Source: JACQFZ01 sp045810625 (lineage in GTDB: Bacteria > Pseudomonadota > Gammaproteobacteria > Acidiferrobacterales > Sulfurifustaceae). Taken from it: DNA of 64,000 nucleotides. Every line of letters starts with the position of its first letter. Position 1 is the first letter of the stretch. Positions 25,519-35,500 of this stretch are shown here, piece by piece. The stretch lies in assembly GCA_045810625.1 (NCBI GenBank), contig JBJMVQ010000016.1:1-64000 (forward strand). The letters are read 5' to 3'. The notes below the pieces were generated by a model. The model was given only the letters and a program-made list of their open reading frames with translations, had not been told where the DNA came from and made no database searches. The position numbers and the translations under genes were made by a program.

Positions 25519-26391
25519 ATGTTCAAAGCGAAATCGCTGATCGCAATTGTGGTGGCCGTGCTGCTCGTCGGCGGCGGGCTTTATTACTACCGAGGCGCCG
25601 AAGGCAAGCCGGCGCCCTCCGCTGCGGCGAGGGCGACGAGTGACGTCCTCGTCTTCACATCGCCGCCGCGCGAGTCGGCCGAGGAGGCCGAGCTGACGTA
25701 TAAACCGATCGCCGAGTACCTGAGCCGTGTAACGGGCAAGCGCGTCGTGTACAAGTATCCGGGCACGTGGGGCGTGTATCGCACCGAGATGCTGAACGAC
25801 GCTTATGACGTCGTCTTCGACGGTCCGCACTTCGTCGATTATCGCGTCCAGAAGCTGCGCCACAACGTGTTGGCCAAGCTTCCGGAAATTCACGAGTTCG
25901 TGATCGTCGTCCGGCAGGACGAGAAGCTGCAGTCGGCGGCCGAATTGGCGGGCAAGACGTTTTGTTCGCAGTCGCCGCCGAACCTAGGCTCGCTCATCGT
26001 GCTATCGCAGTTCCACAACGCCAGCCGGCAGCCGATACTGGTTCCGACGAAGGGCTGGAAGGAAATCTACGACGGAGTAATGTCGCGGCGCTGCGTCGGC
26101 GGCGTGATGCCGCTCGCCAACCTGACGAAATTCGACCAGGACGAGAAGCATACCCGCATCATCTTCAAGAATCGGGGCATTCCGAACCAGGCGTTCACGG
26201 CCAGCTCCCGCGTTACGCCCGAGGATCAGGCCAAGATAGCGGCCGCCCTGACGGCACCCGAGGCGACAGTCCCGACGGAAAAGCTTCGGGCTCGCTTCAA
26301 CGTCACGGAACGGCTGGTCACGGCGAATAACGCCGAATATGCCGGCATTTCCGACTACCTGCGAGGTGAGTTCGGGTTCTTCCAGCAGTAA
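25519..26391 (+). CDS. Membrane-anchored PhnD-family (phosphate/phosphonate-type) substrate-binding protein
   Basis: A 290-residue periplasmic-binding protein of the PhnD/SsuA type. After a single hydrophobic N-terminal helix (LIAIVVAVLLVGGGLYYY) comes a two-lobed fold: LVFTSPPRESAEEAEL, PIAEYLSRVTGKRV, YDVVFDGPHFVDYRV, and the hinge AGKTFCSQSPPNLGSL. No clean signal-peptidase site is seen, so it may stay tethered to the inner membrane. A very strong AAGGAGA ribosome site precedes the ATG. There is no ABC permease or ATPase nearby. It is the last gene of the chemosensory operon, which suggests a sensory, not transport, role. Confidence 0.82.
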   Translation: MFKAKSLIAIVVAVLLVGGGLYYYRGAEGKPAPSAAARATSDVLVFTSPPRESAEEAELTYKPIAEYLSRVTGKRVVYKYPGTWGVYRTEMLNDAYDVVFDGPHFVDYRVQKLRHNVLAKLPEIHEFVIVVRQDEKLQSAAELAGKTFCSQSPPNLGSLIVLSQFHNASRQPILVPTKGWKEIYDGVMSRRCVGGVMPLANLTKFDQDEKHTRIIFKNRGIPNQAFTASSRVTPEDQAKIAAALTAPEATVPTEKLRARFNVTERLVTANNAEYAGISDYLRGEFGFFQQ

Positions 26392-26400
26392 ATGGCGCGT

Positions 26401-26436
26401 AAGGGCGCGCTTGCCACGACCGGTAAGCGCGCCCTT
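26401..26436 (+). terminator. Perfect 12-bp hairpin after the chemosensory operon
   Basis: AAGGGCGCGCTT (26401-26412) and AAGCGCGCCCTT (26425-26436) are exact inverted repeats around a 12-base loop, nine bases after the stop codon at 26391. No T-run follows, so it may be a factor-dependent terminator or an mRNA-stabilising end. Confidence 0.6.
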
Positions 26437-26600
26437 CGGTGCCGTTGAGGTCGACCGAGAGCGACCGCCCGTCCCTTAAGTTCTGCATTTCGTCGTTCGC
26501 GGTCGTACTTGTTTCGTCGGCATATTGCGGTTCGCAGCTTCCTGGCTACGTTTTGGATTCTCGACTTGTCGGCGTTTGGCTGCTCTAGGGAGGGGCGGTC

Positions 26601-26765
26601 ATGTTATTAAAACTAAGCTTGTGGTTGGGCGCGCCGCCGATCGTAACGTTCCTGTTTTCTTCGTCGGCGGTACGCGTGCAAAACGCGCTGTTCATTTTCG
26701 CACTGCTGGTGGTCGCGCTTCTGTTTGGGATCGGGCCTCGCTCCCATCGTAAAGACGCGCGCTGA
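26601..26765 (+). CDS. Small hydrophobic protein, 54 residues
   Basis: An ORF preceded by AGGGAGGGG at five-base spacing. The protein has two hydrophobic stretches (residues about 5-22 and 29-45), with a central ALFIFALLVVALLFGIG membrane helix and a basic tail (RSHRKDAR). It sits alone in the 523-base gap between the PhnD-like gene and miaB; 26437-26600 and 26766-26914 hold nothing else I can name. No family is recognised. The good ribosome site and clean membrane topology are the only evidence that it is real. Confidence 0.45.
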   Translation: MLLKLSLWLGAPPIVTFLFSSSAVRVQNALFIFALLVVALLFGIGPRSHRKDAR

Positions 26766-26914
26766 TAGTTGATTCGAGCGACGGCGCAGAATCGTCCTTG
26801 CTGGGATCACTCGGGACGGCGGAATTGGTCCAAAACCAAGCGGTTCCGGCGCTTTGTCTGGAATTCCGCCTACGCGGGCGGTAAATTAGCGCCCCCTTTC
26901 CCAAACCCGATTCC

Positions 26915-28303
26915 GTGACGCGCAGGCTGTACATCAAGACGTTCGGCTGTCAGATGAACGAGTACGACTCGACGCGGCTCGCCGATTTGCTGGCGGCGTC
27001 GCACGGGTACCTGCGTACCGAGGACCCCGCAGAAGCCGATCTCCTGCTGCTCAACACCTGTTCGATCCGCGAGAAGGCGCAGGAAAAGGTGTTCAGCGAG
27101 CTCGGGCGCTGGCGACCGCTCAAGCAGGCGCGCCCGGGCGTTGTCATCGGCGTCGGCGGGTGCGTCGCGAGTCAGGAGGGGAAGAGCATCGTCGATCGTG
27201 CGCCCTACGTCGATCTGGTTTTCGGTCCGCAAACGCTGCATCGCGTACCGGAGTTGCTGGACGCCGCCGTGCGGCGCCGCCAGCCGGCTGTCGACGTTTC
27301 GTTTCCGGAAATCGAGAAGTTCGACCGACTGCCGGAACCGTCCGTCAGCGGACCATGCGCTTTCGTTTCCGTCATGGAAGGGTGCAGCAAGTACTGCACA
27401 TTCTGCGTGGTTCCATACACGCGCGGCGAGGAGTTTTCGCGCCCGTTTGACGATGTTCTCGCCGAAGCGGTCGCGCTCGCCGAACGCGGCGTACGCGAAG
27501 TGACGCTGCTCGGCCAGAATGTGAATGCGTACCGTGGTGCGATGCACGGCGGTACGACGGCGGATCTCGCGCTCCTGATCCGCTATCTCGCGGAGATCGA
27601 CGGCATCGATCGCATCCGTTTCACCACTTCCCATCCCGTTGAGTTCAACGAGCGACTGATTGCCGCGTTCGCCGACGTTCCGAAACTCGCTTCGCATCTG
27701 CATCTTCCGGTGCAGAGCGGCTCGGATCGCATTCTCGCGCTAATGAAGCGCGGCCACGGCGTGGAAGCATATCGGGAGAAGGTCGCGCAACTGCGCGCGG
27801 CGCGACCGGACGTCGCGCTGACGACGGACTTCATTGTGGGTTTTCCCGGCGAGACGGAAACCGACTTTGACGCGACGCTGGCACTCGTCGACGAAATCGG
27901 TTTCGATGGCGCTTTCAGCTTTATATATAGTGAGCGACCTGGAACCCCGGCCGCGGACCTGCCCGACAAGGTCGCCCCGGAGATCCAGCAAGAAAGATTG
28001 ACGCGTTTGCAGCAGCGGCTCGTCGAGTCGGCGGCGCACTGGCGGCGTGCACTCGTGGGCACACGGCAGCGCATCCTCGTGGAAGGGCCGGCCAAGCGCG
28101 ACCCCGGGCAGCTTTGCGGGCGTACCAGCCACAATCATATGGTGAACTTCGGCGGAACCGACAGACGAGTCGTTGGGGAATTCGTCGACGTGGTCGTTAC
28201 GGAAGTACTGCCCAATTCGTTACGCGGACAGATGTTACCGGCGGGCCGGATGTCGGACGACGCGCCTTCGATCGCGGAGTCGGGTTACGGAAACGCACGC
28301 TGA
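26915..28303 (+). CDS. miaB: tRNA-2-methylthio-N6-dimethylallyladenosine synthase
   Basis: MiaB is a radical-SAM methylthiotransferase that adds the 2-methylthio group to i6A37 of tRNA. The 462-residue protein has the N-terminal domain (YIKTFGCQMNEYDS, then NTCSIREKAQEKVFSELG with its cluster cysteines), the radical-SAM Cys-x3-Cys-x2-Cys in EGCSKYCTFCVVPYTRG, the SAM region LGQNVNAYRG and a C-terminal TRAM domain. The start is a GTG at 26915, which puts the first cluster-binding cysteine at the usual distance; there is no strong ribosome site. Confidence 0.97.
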   Translation: MTRRLYIKTFGCQMNEYDSTRLADLLAASHGYLRTEDPAEADLLLLNTCSIREKAQEKVFSELGRWRPLKQARPGVVIGVGGCVASQEGKSIVDRAPYVDLVFGPQTLHRVPELLDAAVRRRQPAVDVSFPEIEKFDRLPEPSVSGPCAFVSVMEGCSKYCTFCVVPYTRGEEFSRPFDDVLAEAVALAERGVREVTLLGQNVNAYRGAMHGGTTADLALLIRYLAEIDGIDRIRFTTSHPVEFNERLIAAFADVPKLASHLHLPVQSGSDRILALMKRGHGVEAYREKVAQLRAARPDVALTTDFIVGFPGETETDFDATLALVDEIGFDGAFSFIYSERPGTPAADLPDKVAPEIQQERLTRLQQRLVESAAHWRRALVGTRQRILVEGPAKRDPGQLCGRTSHNHMVNFGGTDRRVVGEFVDVVVTEVLPNSLRGQMLPAGRMSDDAPSIAESGYGNAR

Positions 28304-28435
28304 GTCGGCGGGCCTATCGGTCCGCAGCAGGATGCTGCCGCCGGCGCCCGAGGAAAATACCTATAACTCCGGATGCTTGATTCGGTTGTCCCGTTACGGT
28401 CTACTTTTCATAGAGAACGTTTCCCCTGTCACTGA

Positions 28436-29425
28436 GTGAGCGCCAAACCCAAGCGCATCGAATTCACCCTCACCCCTGCCGATAATCGCCGGTTGGCCAC
28501 CCTTTGCGGTCAGCACGACGAGCACCTACGTCAGATCGAGGAGTATCTCGGGGTTCAGATCGCGAACCGCGGCAACGGCTTTCGCGTCAGCGGCCCGTCC
28601 GACCGCAGTCGCGATGCGGCACGAATCATCAAGTCGCTCTACGACGCGACGCGCGACGGCGAACCGCTGACACCGGTGGCGGTTCACATGGCGCTGCAGC
28701 AATCGGCGGCGGCGCCGGCCGATGACGACGGCGACGCTGAGTCGGTGCTGCGCACTCCCAAGCGGATCGTGCGGCCGCGCGGTCCGCGCCAGCAGCAATA
28801 CGTTCAGAATATTCTGACGCACGACATCAATTTCGGCAGTGGTCCCGCCGGGACGGGCAAGACGTACCTGGCGGTCGCGTGTGCCGTCGAGGCGCTCGAA
28901 GCGAATCGCGTGCAACGAATCGTGCTCGTGCGGCCGGTCGTCGAAGCCGGCGAGCGCTTGGGGTTTCTTCCCGGGGCTCTCGAGCAGAAAGTCGATCCGT
29001 ATCTGCGTCCGCTGTACGACGCGCTGCACGAGATGTTCGGTTTCGAGAAGGTGCAGCGCCTGCTCGAGCGCAACATCATCGAGATCGCGCCGCTCGCCTA
29101 CATGCGTGGCCGCACGCTGAACGAATCGTTCATCATCCTCGACGAGGCGCAGAACACCACCGCCGATCAGATGAAGATGTTCCTCACGCGGATCGGCTTC
29201 GGCACCACTGCCGTCATCACCGGCGACATCACGCAAACGGATTTGCGCCGCACGCAGCTTTCGGGGCTCAAGCAGGCGATCGATATCCTACGCGATGTGC
29301 CCGGCATTTCGTTCACGCATTTCACGCCGCAAGATGTGGTGCGTCACGCGCTGGTGCAGAAAATCGTCGAGGCGTACGAAGCGTACGACCGACTGGGCGA
29401 GATCGAGCGCGCCGCGCGGCGATGA
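28436..29425 (+). CDS. ybeZ: PhoH-like ATPase YbeZ
   Basis: A 329-residue PhoH-family P-loop ATPase that works with YbeY in RNA and ribosome maintenance. After an N-terminal KH-like region (residues 15-75) comes the Walker A GPAGTGKTYLA, then LVRPVVEAGERLGFLPG and Walker B FIILDEAQNT; VITGDITQTDL is also typical. The start is GTG at 28436. It overlaps ybeY by four bases and follows miaB by 132 bases, the conserved gammaproteobacterial order. Confidence 0.95.
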   Translation: MSAKPKRIEFTLTPADNRRLATLCGQHDEHLRQIEEYLGVQIANRGNGFRVSGPSDRSRDAARIIKSLYDATRDGEPLTPVAVHMALQQSAAAPADDDGDAESVLRTPKRIVRPRGPRQQQYVQNILTHDINFGSGPAGTGKTYLAVACAVEALEANRVQRIVLVRPVVEAGERLGFLPGALEQKVDPYLRPLYDALHEMFGFEKVQRLLERNIIEIAPLAYMRGRTLNESFIILDEAQNTTADQMKMFLTRIGFGTTAVITGDITQTDLRRTQLSGLKQAIDILRDVPGISFTHFTPQDVVRHALVQKIVEAYEAYDRLGEIERAARR

Positions 29426-29868
29426 AAATCGTGGTTCGCGTCGACTACGCGTCGCGGCGCCCGGCGCCCGCGCGCGCCGCGATCGCGCGCTGGGTCGAAG
29501 ACGCGGTGCGCGGCCTGACGCGCTCCTCCGTCGCCGTGGGCGTGCGCATCGTCAATGAAACGGAAAGCGCGGCGCTCAATGAGCGCTATCGCGGACGGCC
29601 GTATGCGACCAACGTGCTCGCGTTTCCGTTCGCCGCCCCTCCCGGTGCCCGCAGCGACACGCTCGGGGATCTCGTGATTTGCGCGCCGGTCGTGAACCGC
29701 GAGGCGGTTGCGCAGGGAAAGCCTGCCGCCGCGCATTGGGCGCACATGGTGGTCCACGGTATAATGCACCTTCGCGGTTACGACCACAAAAATCGGCGCG
29801 ATGCCGCGGTCATGGAGCGCAAGGAAGCCGCTGTGCTGCGGCGGCTCGGATATGCCAATCCTTATTGA
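29422..29868 (+). CDS. ybeY: Endoribonuclease YbeY
   Basis: YbeY is a zinc-dependent endoribonuclease involved in 16S rRNA 3'-end maturation. The 148-residue protein carries the zinc motif HGIMHLRGYDH (His-x3-His-x5-His) near residue 110. The ATG at 29422 overlaps the ybeZ stop (ATGA). Confidence 0.95.
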   Translation: MKIVVRVDYASRRPAPARAAIARWVEDAVRGLTRSSVAVGVRIVNETESAALNERYRGRPYATNVLAFPFAAPPGARSDTLGDLVICAPVVNREAVAQGKPAAAHWAHMVVHGIMHLRGYDHKNRRDAAVMERKEAAVLRRLGYANPY

Positions 29869-29885
29869 GCTAGACTCCTCTCCTT

Positions 29886-30773
29886 ATGAACAACCGATCC
29901 GACGACAGCCGGTCCATGGATGACGGCGCGCCGCATCGCTCGCTGCTCGATCGCCTGAGTCACGCGCTGCTCGGCGAGCCCGCGAGCCGCGACGAGCTGA
30001 TCGAGATCCTGCGCGACGCCGCGGTGCGCGGCCTGATCGATCCGGACTCGCTCGACATGATCGAAGGCGTGTTCCAGGTGTCCGAGATGAAGGTGCGCGA
30101 CATCATGGTGCCGCGCGCGCAGATGCAGGTCGTGGAAAAAAACAGTCCGCCGGAGAGCTATCTGCCGATGATGATCGAGTCGGGGCACTCGCGCTTCCCG
30201 ATGATCGACAGCGACAAGGACAAGGTCGTCGGCATCCTGCTCGCGAAGGATTTACTGCGGTATTTCCAGCTCGACAAACGTAAGCGCAGCCAGTTTCGTC
30301 TGGTCGACATGCTGCGCCCGGCGGTGTTCGTGCCGGAGAGCAAGCGCCTCAACGTGCTGCTGCGCGAGTTCAAGGCGAATCGCAATCACATGGCCATCGT
30401 CGTCGATGAGTACGGCGGCGTGGCCGGCCTCGTGACCATCGAGGACGTGCTCGAACAGATCGTCGGCGACATCGCCGATGAGTACGACATCGACGAAGAC
30501 ACGATGATCATGCCCCGCGACAACGGCGAGCACGTGGTGAAGGCGCTCACGCCGATCGCCGACTTCAACGCGCATTTCGGCACGCACTTCAGCGATCGCG
30601 ACGTCGATACCGTCGGTGGTCTCGTCATGACGACGCTCGGACGGCTGCCGCGTCGCGGCGAACGGATCGCGATCGACGGCGTGCAGTTCGAAGTGTTGCG
30701 GGCCGACAGTCGCCGCGTGCATCTGCTGAAGATTGCGGGGCCGACGCCCGCCGCCGGGCGGGCGGCGGAATAG
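29886..30773 (+). CDS. ybeX: CBS-domain CorC/YbeX-family protein
   Basis: A 295-residue soluble protein with two CBS domains (about residues 70-190; VRDIMVPRAQMQVVEKNSPPE and VDEYGGVAGLVTIEDVLEQ are the family marks) and a C-terminal CorC/transporter-associated domain with DVDTVGGLVMTTLGRLPRRG. It has no membrane helix. YbeX/CorC is linked to magnesium or cobalt efflux and to ribosome metabolism. It lies between ybeY and lnt as in E. coli. Confidence 0.93.
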   Translation: MNNRSDDSRSMDDGAPHRSLLDRLSHALLGEPASRDELIEILRDAAVRGLIDPDSLDMIEGVFQVSEMKVRDIMVPRAQMQVVEKNSPPESYLPMMIESGHSRFPMIDSDKDKVVGILLAKDLLRYFQLDKRKRSQFRLVDMLRPAVFVPESKRLNVLLREFKANRNHMAIVVDEYGGVAGLVTIEDVLEQIVGDIADEYDIDEDTMIMPRDNGEHVVKALTPIADFNAHFGTHFSDRDVDTVGGLVMTTLGRLPRRGERIAIDGVQFEVLRADSRRVHLLKIAGPTPAAGRAAE

Positions 30774-30780
30774 TGGATCG

Positions 30781-32328
30781 ATGACGTCCCCGACGGCGGC
30801 GCACGCCGCGACCCGCGGCGAAGTGCGCCGCGACCTCGCCGCTCTTCTCGCCGGCGTCGCCACACCCTTCGCGTTCGCTCCGTTCGATCTCTATCCGCTC
30901 GCCGTGCTCGCACCGGCCGTTCTCTTCGCGCTGTGGCTCCCGGCGAGCGCGGCGCGCGCCGCCTGGCGCGGCTTTCTTTACGGCGTCGGTCTCTTCGGCG
31001 TGGGCGTCTCGTGGGTTTACGTCAGCATGCATACCTTCGGCAACATGCCGCCCGCGCTGGCAACACTCGCCGTTGCGCTGTTTGTTGCCGGGCTCGCGCT
31101 TTTTCCCGCCGCCGCCGGCGGGTTGCAGGCCCGGTTCGCGCCGCTCGCAACGCCGACGCGCCTCGCGTTGGTCATGCCGGCGATCTGGACGCTGCTCGAA
31201 TGGATTCGCGGATGGTTTCTGACCGGTTTTCCGTGGCTCAATCTCGGCTACAGCCAGACCGACACGCCGCTCGCAGGGCTCGCGTCATGGCTCGGCGTAT
31301 ACGGCATGAGCTTCGCGGTCGCGGTGAGCGCCGGACTACTCGCCGCCATCTGGTTCCATCGGCGTCGTGCGGCTTGGTACTTTGCAGCCGCCGTACTGCT
31401 GTGGGTCGTCGCCGATCTCGCGGGTCGTGTGGAATGGGCGCAGCCGGCGAGTGCGTCATTCTCCGTCGGTTTGGTGCAAGGAAATATTCCGCTTGCGATC
31501 AAATGGCGGCCCGAGTATCGCGAGAAGATCGTCAGCGAGTACTTGAGCTTGAGCGAGCTCGCGCCGCAGGCGCGGCTGATTGTGTGGCCGGAAGCCGCGG
31601 TGCCCGGTTACTTCGATCTTCTCGCGCCGACGCTCGTGCCGCCGCTCGAGCGCATCGCCCGCGAACGGGGCACGGAATTTCTCATCGGTGCCATCGAACG
31701 CGACGCGCGCGGCCGCGCGTATTACAACAGCGTCTATGCGGTCGGGAGCCATCCGGGAAGCTACCGCAAACAGCATCTTGTCCCATTCGGGGAATTTCTC
31801 CCGTTTCCCGCTGCGTTCCGCTGGTTCATCGAGCAGTTGCACATCCCGATGTCGGACTTCGCCGTCGGCGGCGCGGGTCAAACGCTTCTTTACGCCGGCG
31901 GGCAGCCGCTCGGGGTATCGGTGTGTTACGAAGACGCGTTCGGCGAGGAGATTGTTTCAACCCTGCCCGCGGCGCGGTTGCTCGTGAACGTTAGCGAAGA
32001 TTCCTGGTTTGGGAATTCGCTCGCACCACATCAACGGCTGCAGATGGCGCGCGTGCGCGCGCTCGAAGCCGGGCGTTGGATGCTGCGCGCGGCGAATACC
32101 GGGCCATCGGCGATTATCGATCACCACGGAAACGTCGTGCGTCGCTCGATGCAGTTCGTTCCTTACGTCCTCACCGGTGTCGTGCAGCCGATGGAAGGCG
32201 CGACGCCGTACGTGCGTTTCGGCAATTACCCCATCGTTGTCCTTGCGATGCTCATCGCGCTCGGCGCTTACGCACCGCGTTTACGCAAAGTACCCATGGT
32301 ACAAGTGCGCAAATCGCGCGCGAGTTGA
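30781..32328 (+). CDS. lnt: Apolipoprotein N-acyltransferase
   Basis: Lnt transfers the third acyl chain to lipoproteins in the inner membrane. The 515-residue protein has about six N-terminal membrane helices and a C-terminal nitrilase-like domain. The catalytic triad is visible: Glu in IVWPEAAVPGY, Lys in YRKQHLVPFGEFLPF and Cys in VSVCYEDAFGEE. The ATG at 30781, seven bases after the ybeX stop, gives the family's usual N-terminus; the frame stays open 16 codons further upstream. Confidence 0.96.
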   Translation: MTSPTAAHAATRGEVRRDLAALLAGVATPFAFAPFDLYPLAVLAPAVLFALWLPASAARAAWRGFLYGVGLFGVGVSWVYVSMHTFGNMPPALATLAVALFVAGLALFPAAAGGLQARFAPLATPTRLALVMPAIWTLLEWIRGWFLTGFPWLNLGYSQTDTPLAGLASWLGVYGMSFAVAVSAGLLAAIWFHRRRAAWYFAAAVLLWVVADLAGRVEWAQPASASFSVGLVQGNIPLAIKWRPEYREKIVSEYLSLSELAPQARLIVWPEAAVPGYFDLLAPTLVPPLERIARERGTEFLIGAIERDARGRAYYNSVYAVGSHPGSYRKQHLVPFGEFLPFPAAFRWFIEQLHIPMSDFAVGGAGQTLLYAGGQPLGVSVCYEDAFGEEIVSTLPAARLLVNVSEDSWFGNSLAPHQRLQMARVRALEAGRWMLRAANTGPSAIIDHHGNVVRRSMQFVPYVLTGVVQPMEGATPYVRFGNYPIVVLAMLIALGAYAPRLRKVPMVQVRKSRAS

Positions 32329-32554
32329 GAGTGCACGTCGTGTAGTCTTTTGAGTAAGATGGGTCTGACGCGACGGCCGCCGACGAACCGGCCCGGTGAT
32401 CCGGTTGATTGAAAAAAACTTAGCGCGGTGACGAGCGACGAAATAAATTGGCTTTCGAATCGTCGAGATGCGCGCCGATTAAGTTGCCTGCGGCGCAATG
32501 CGTCGTTCGATCGCAACTGTCACCTCGTTTAGCGCACATTGACTAGTCCCATTC

Positions 32555-35500
32555 ATGCGTAACCCGTCGCACTCGGTGCCATTTAAAGCGAACGCTTCCA
32601 TCGCGCCGCGCGATATCGTGGACTTCGGCGCCCGCGCCCTGCGCTGGGTCGGAAAGGGACCGCGCATCGTCGCACGCTGCGTCGCCACCGCGCTCGACGA
32701 AGCGCTGCACCCAATACTCGTGTACGTCACGCTCGTCGATCCGCTTTCCGGCGAAACGGTGACAGCGGCGGACGGTGACGCGAACGACGAGTCGGACAGC
32801 GCGGCGCCGAAATGGGCCGAAGTGCTCGCGCCGTGGCTCTCGGCCTCGGAGTGCGGGCGCACGCATCTCGTACAACTTCCTCGGCAGGCGGCAAAGCTCA
32901 AGTTGCTCGTTGCCGGCGTCGGCGAGGCGGCCGAGGCGGGTTACATCGCCGTGGTTTCGGCTGATCCGTCGTTCCCAAGCGAGCGCGATGAATCCTTGCT
33001 GGCGATCGCTACTCAACAGGCAGCGCTGTGTCTCGCAGCCTCGCGCGTTCCCACGCCCTCGGTGCAGCAGCAACTGAACCAGCTGGTCAGCGAAGCCGAC
33101 GAGGGCGTCGAGGTGATCGATGGCGACTGGCGCTTGGTGTATTTGAACGAAAAGGCGGTTGCGTTTCTCGGTCGTCCGCGCGAACAGCTCATCGGCATGC
33201 AGCTCTGGGATCTCTTCCCGGACGTCGTCGGCAGCGAGACCTGGCGGCGGTTGCACGATGTGATGGAACGCCGCGAGAGCGCCCGCTTCGAGATCTACTA
33301 CGATCCATGGCAGCGATGGTTCGACGTGCGGGCGCGGCCTCTCGGCGACGGTATCGCGATCGTGTTCGCCGACATTACCGAACGCAAGTGCGCATTCGCG
33401 GCGGAGCGCGAAGCGCGCGCGGAAGCCGAGTCGTTGCGCGACCTCGGTGTCGCGCTCAACAGCGATCTCGACCTTCATTCGCGGCTGCAACGGATCAACG
33501 AGGCGGCGACCGAGGCGGTAGGCGCAGAGTTCGGCGCGTTCCTTTATGCGAGCGGCGGCGCTTGCGAGGTGTACGCGTTTTGCGGCGGACCGCACGAAGC
33601 GTTTGAGAAGTTTGCTGTCTCGCGCTACGCCGAAGTGTTCGCCCCGATGCATCGCGGCGGCGCGGTGCTTCGGCTCGACGATGTCGACATCGCGCCATAT
33701 GCCGGAGGCTCGTCGCGCCAAGGCGTTTCGGATCGGATGCCGGTCAAGTGCGTTCTCGCCGCGCCGGTGCGCTCGCGCACCGGAACCATCCTCGGCGCGC
33801 TCTTTTTCGGGCACACCGAGGCCGGACGCTTTACCGAACGACACGAGCGCATCGTGGTGGGTATTGCCGCGCAAGCGGCGGTGGCGCTCGAGAACGCGAA
33901 GTTATTCGAGGCCGTCCGCGACCAGGCCGACCGCTTACGCGTGATGCACGCGCAAGCGCCGGTCGGCATCGCCGAAGTCGACTTCGAGGGCCGGTTTCTC
34001 GCCGTGAATGACCGGTATTGCGAGATACTCGGTTACCGGCGCCAGGACCTCTTGCAGCGACACGTACGCGACGTCATTCATCCGGACGATGTCGCGATCG
34101 ACCTCGAGAAGTTCCAGGCGCTGATCGCGGGCAAAATCAGCGGCTATCAGCGCGAGAAACGCTATCGGTGCCAAGACGGTCGCGTGATCTGGGGACGCGT
34201 GTCGACCGCGCTCCTGCGCGACGATCAGGGCGGGCCGCGCTGTGTCGTCGGCATCCTCGAAGACATTACCGAGCGGCATCAAGCGGAGGAGCGCAGTCGC
34301 TTTTTGGCCGAGGCGAGCAAGCGGCTGGCGGCAGCGCTCGATTACAAAGATACGCTCGCGCAGGTGGCGCGCCTCGCGGTCTCCGTGGTCGCCGATTGGT
34401 GCGCGGTGGACATCGTCGAGACGCGCGGGTCGCTGTCGCGCCTCGCGGTCGCGCACCGCGATTCAGCCAAGCTGTCGCTGGCGCGCGAGCTGCACCGTCG
34501 CTACCCCCCCGATCCGGCCGCGACGCGCGGACCGCATCACGTCGTGCGCACGCGCACCACGCAGTTCATCGCCGAGGTCACCGACGACCTTATCAAGAGC
34601 GTCGCCCGGGATTCCGAGCACCTCGCCGCCCTGCGGGCGCTTCGGCTCAACTCTTATATCTGCGCGCCGCTCGTGGCACGCGAGCGCGTGCTCGGAGCGC
34701 TGACGTTTGTCGCCGAAGCGCCGCGCCGATTTACCGAGGTCGATCGCGAGTTCGCGGAGGAGTTGGCGCGCCGGGCGGCGATTGCGATCGATAATGCGCG
34801 GCTGTTCGAGGAAATGCGCGAACAGGCCGCCAGGCTGCGAGCGACATACGACCGCGCGGCCGTCGGCATCTGCGAGGTCGGCCTCGATGGCTGCTACCTC
34901 GGCGCGAACGACCGCTTCTGCGCGATCACGGGATACTCCCGCGAGGAGCTGTATACGCGACGGTTCCACGACATCACGCACCCCGAGGATCTCGGCGGCA
35001 ACAGCACGCTGTTCACCGAGCTGCAATTGGGCGGCCGCGACAATTACCAGATCGACAAGCGCTACATCCGCAAGGACGGCACGCAGGTGTGGGTGAACGT
35101 TAGCGCATCGCTCGTGCGCGATAGCGACGGCCGGCCGAAGTACTGCATCGGCACGGTCGAAGACATCACGGAACGACGCCGCGCCGAGATCGTGATCAAC
35201 GGTCAGCGCAAGGCGCTGGAGCAGATGGCGCGTGGTGCGCCGCTGCGGGTCGTGCTCGAAACGCTGGTCGACACGTTCGACCGCCAGTCGATGGCCGGCG
35301 CAACCGGCATGGTGCTGCTGCTCGATAGGGACGCCGGCGTGCTGCGTCCCGGGGCGGTCGGGCGCCTGCCCGAGGAATGGCTGGAGGCGATCCGCGAAGT
35401 GCCGGTCGGGCCGGAGCATGCTTCGTGCGGCGCTGCGGCTCATCAAGGCGATTCGGTTTTCGTCAGCGACATCCGCACCGATCCGCGTTGGGACGCTTAC

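Noticed and set aside
26525..26752. 75-codon frame overlapping the small protein at 26601
   Set aside because: No ribosome site and no membrane or globular pattern; the 54-codon frame in another phase has a far better start.
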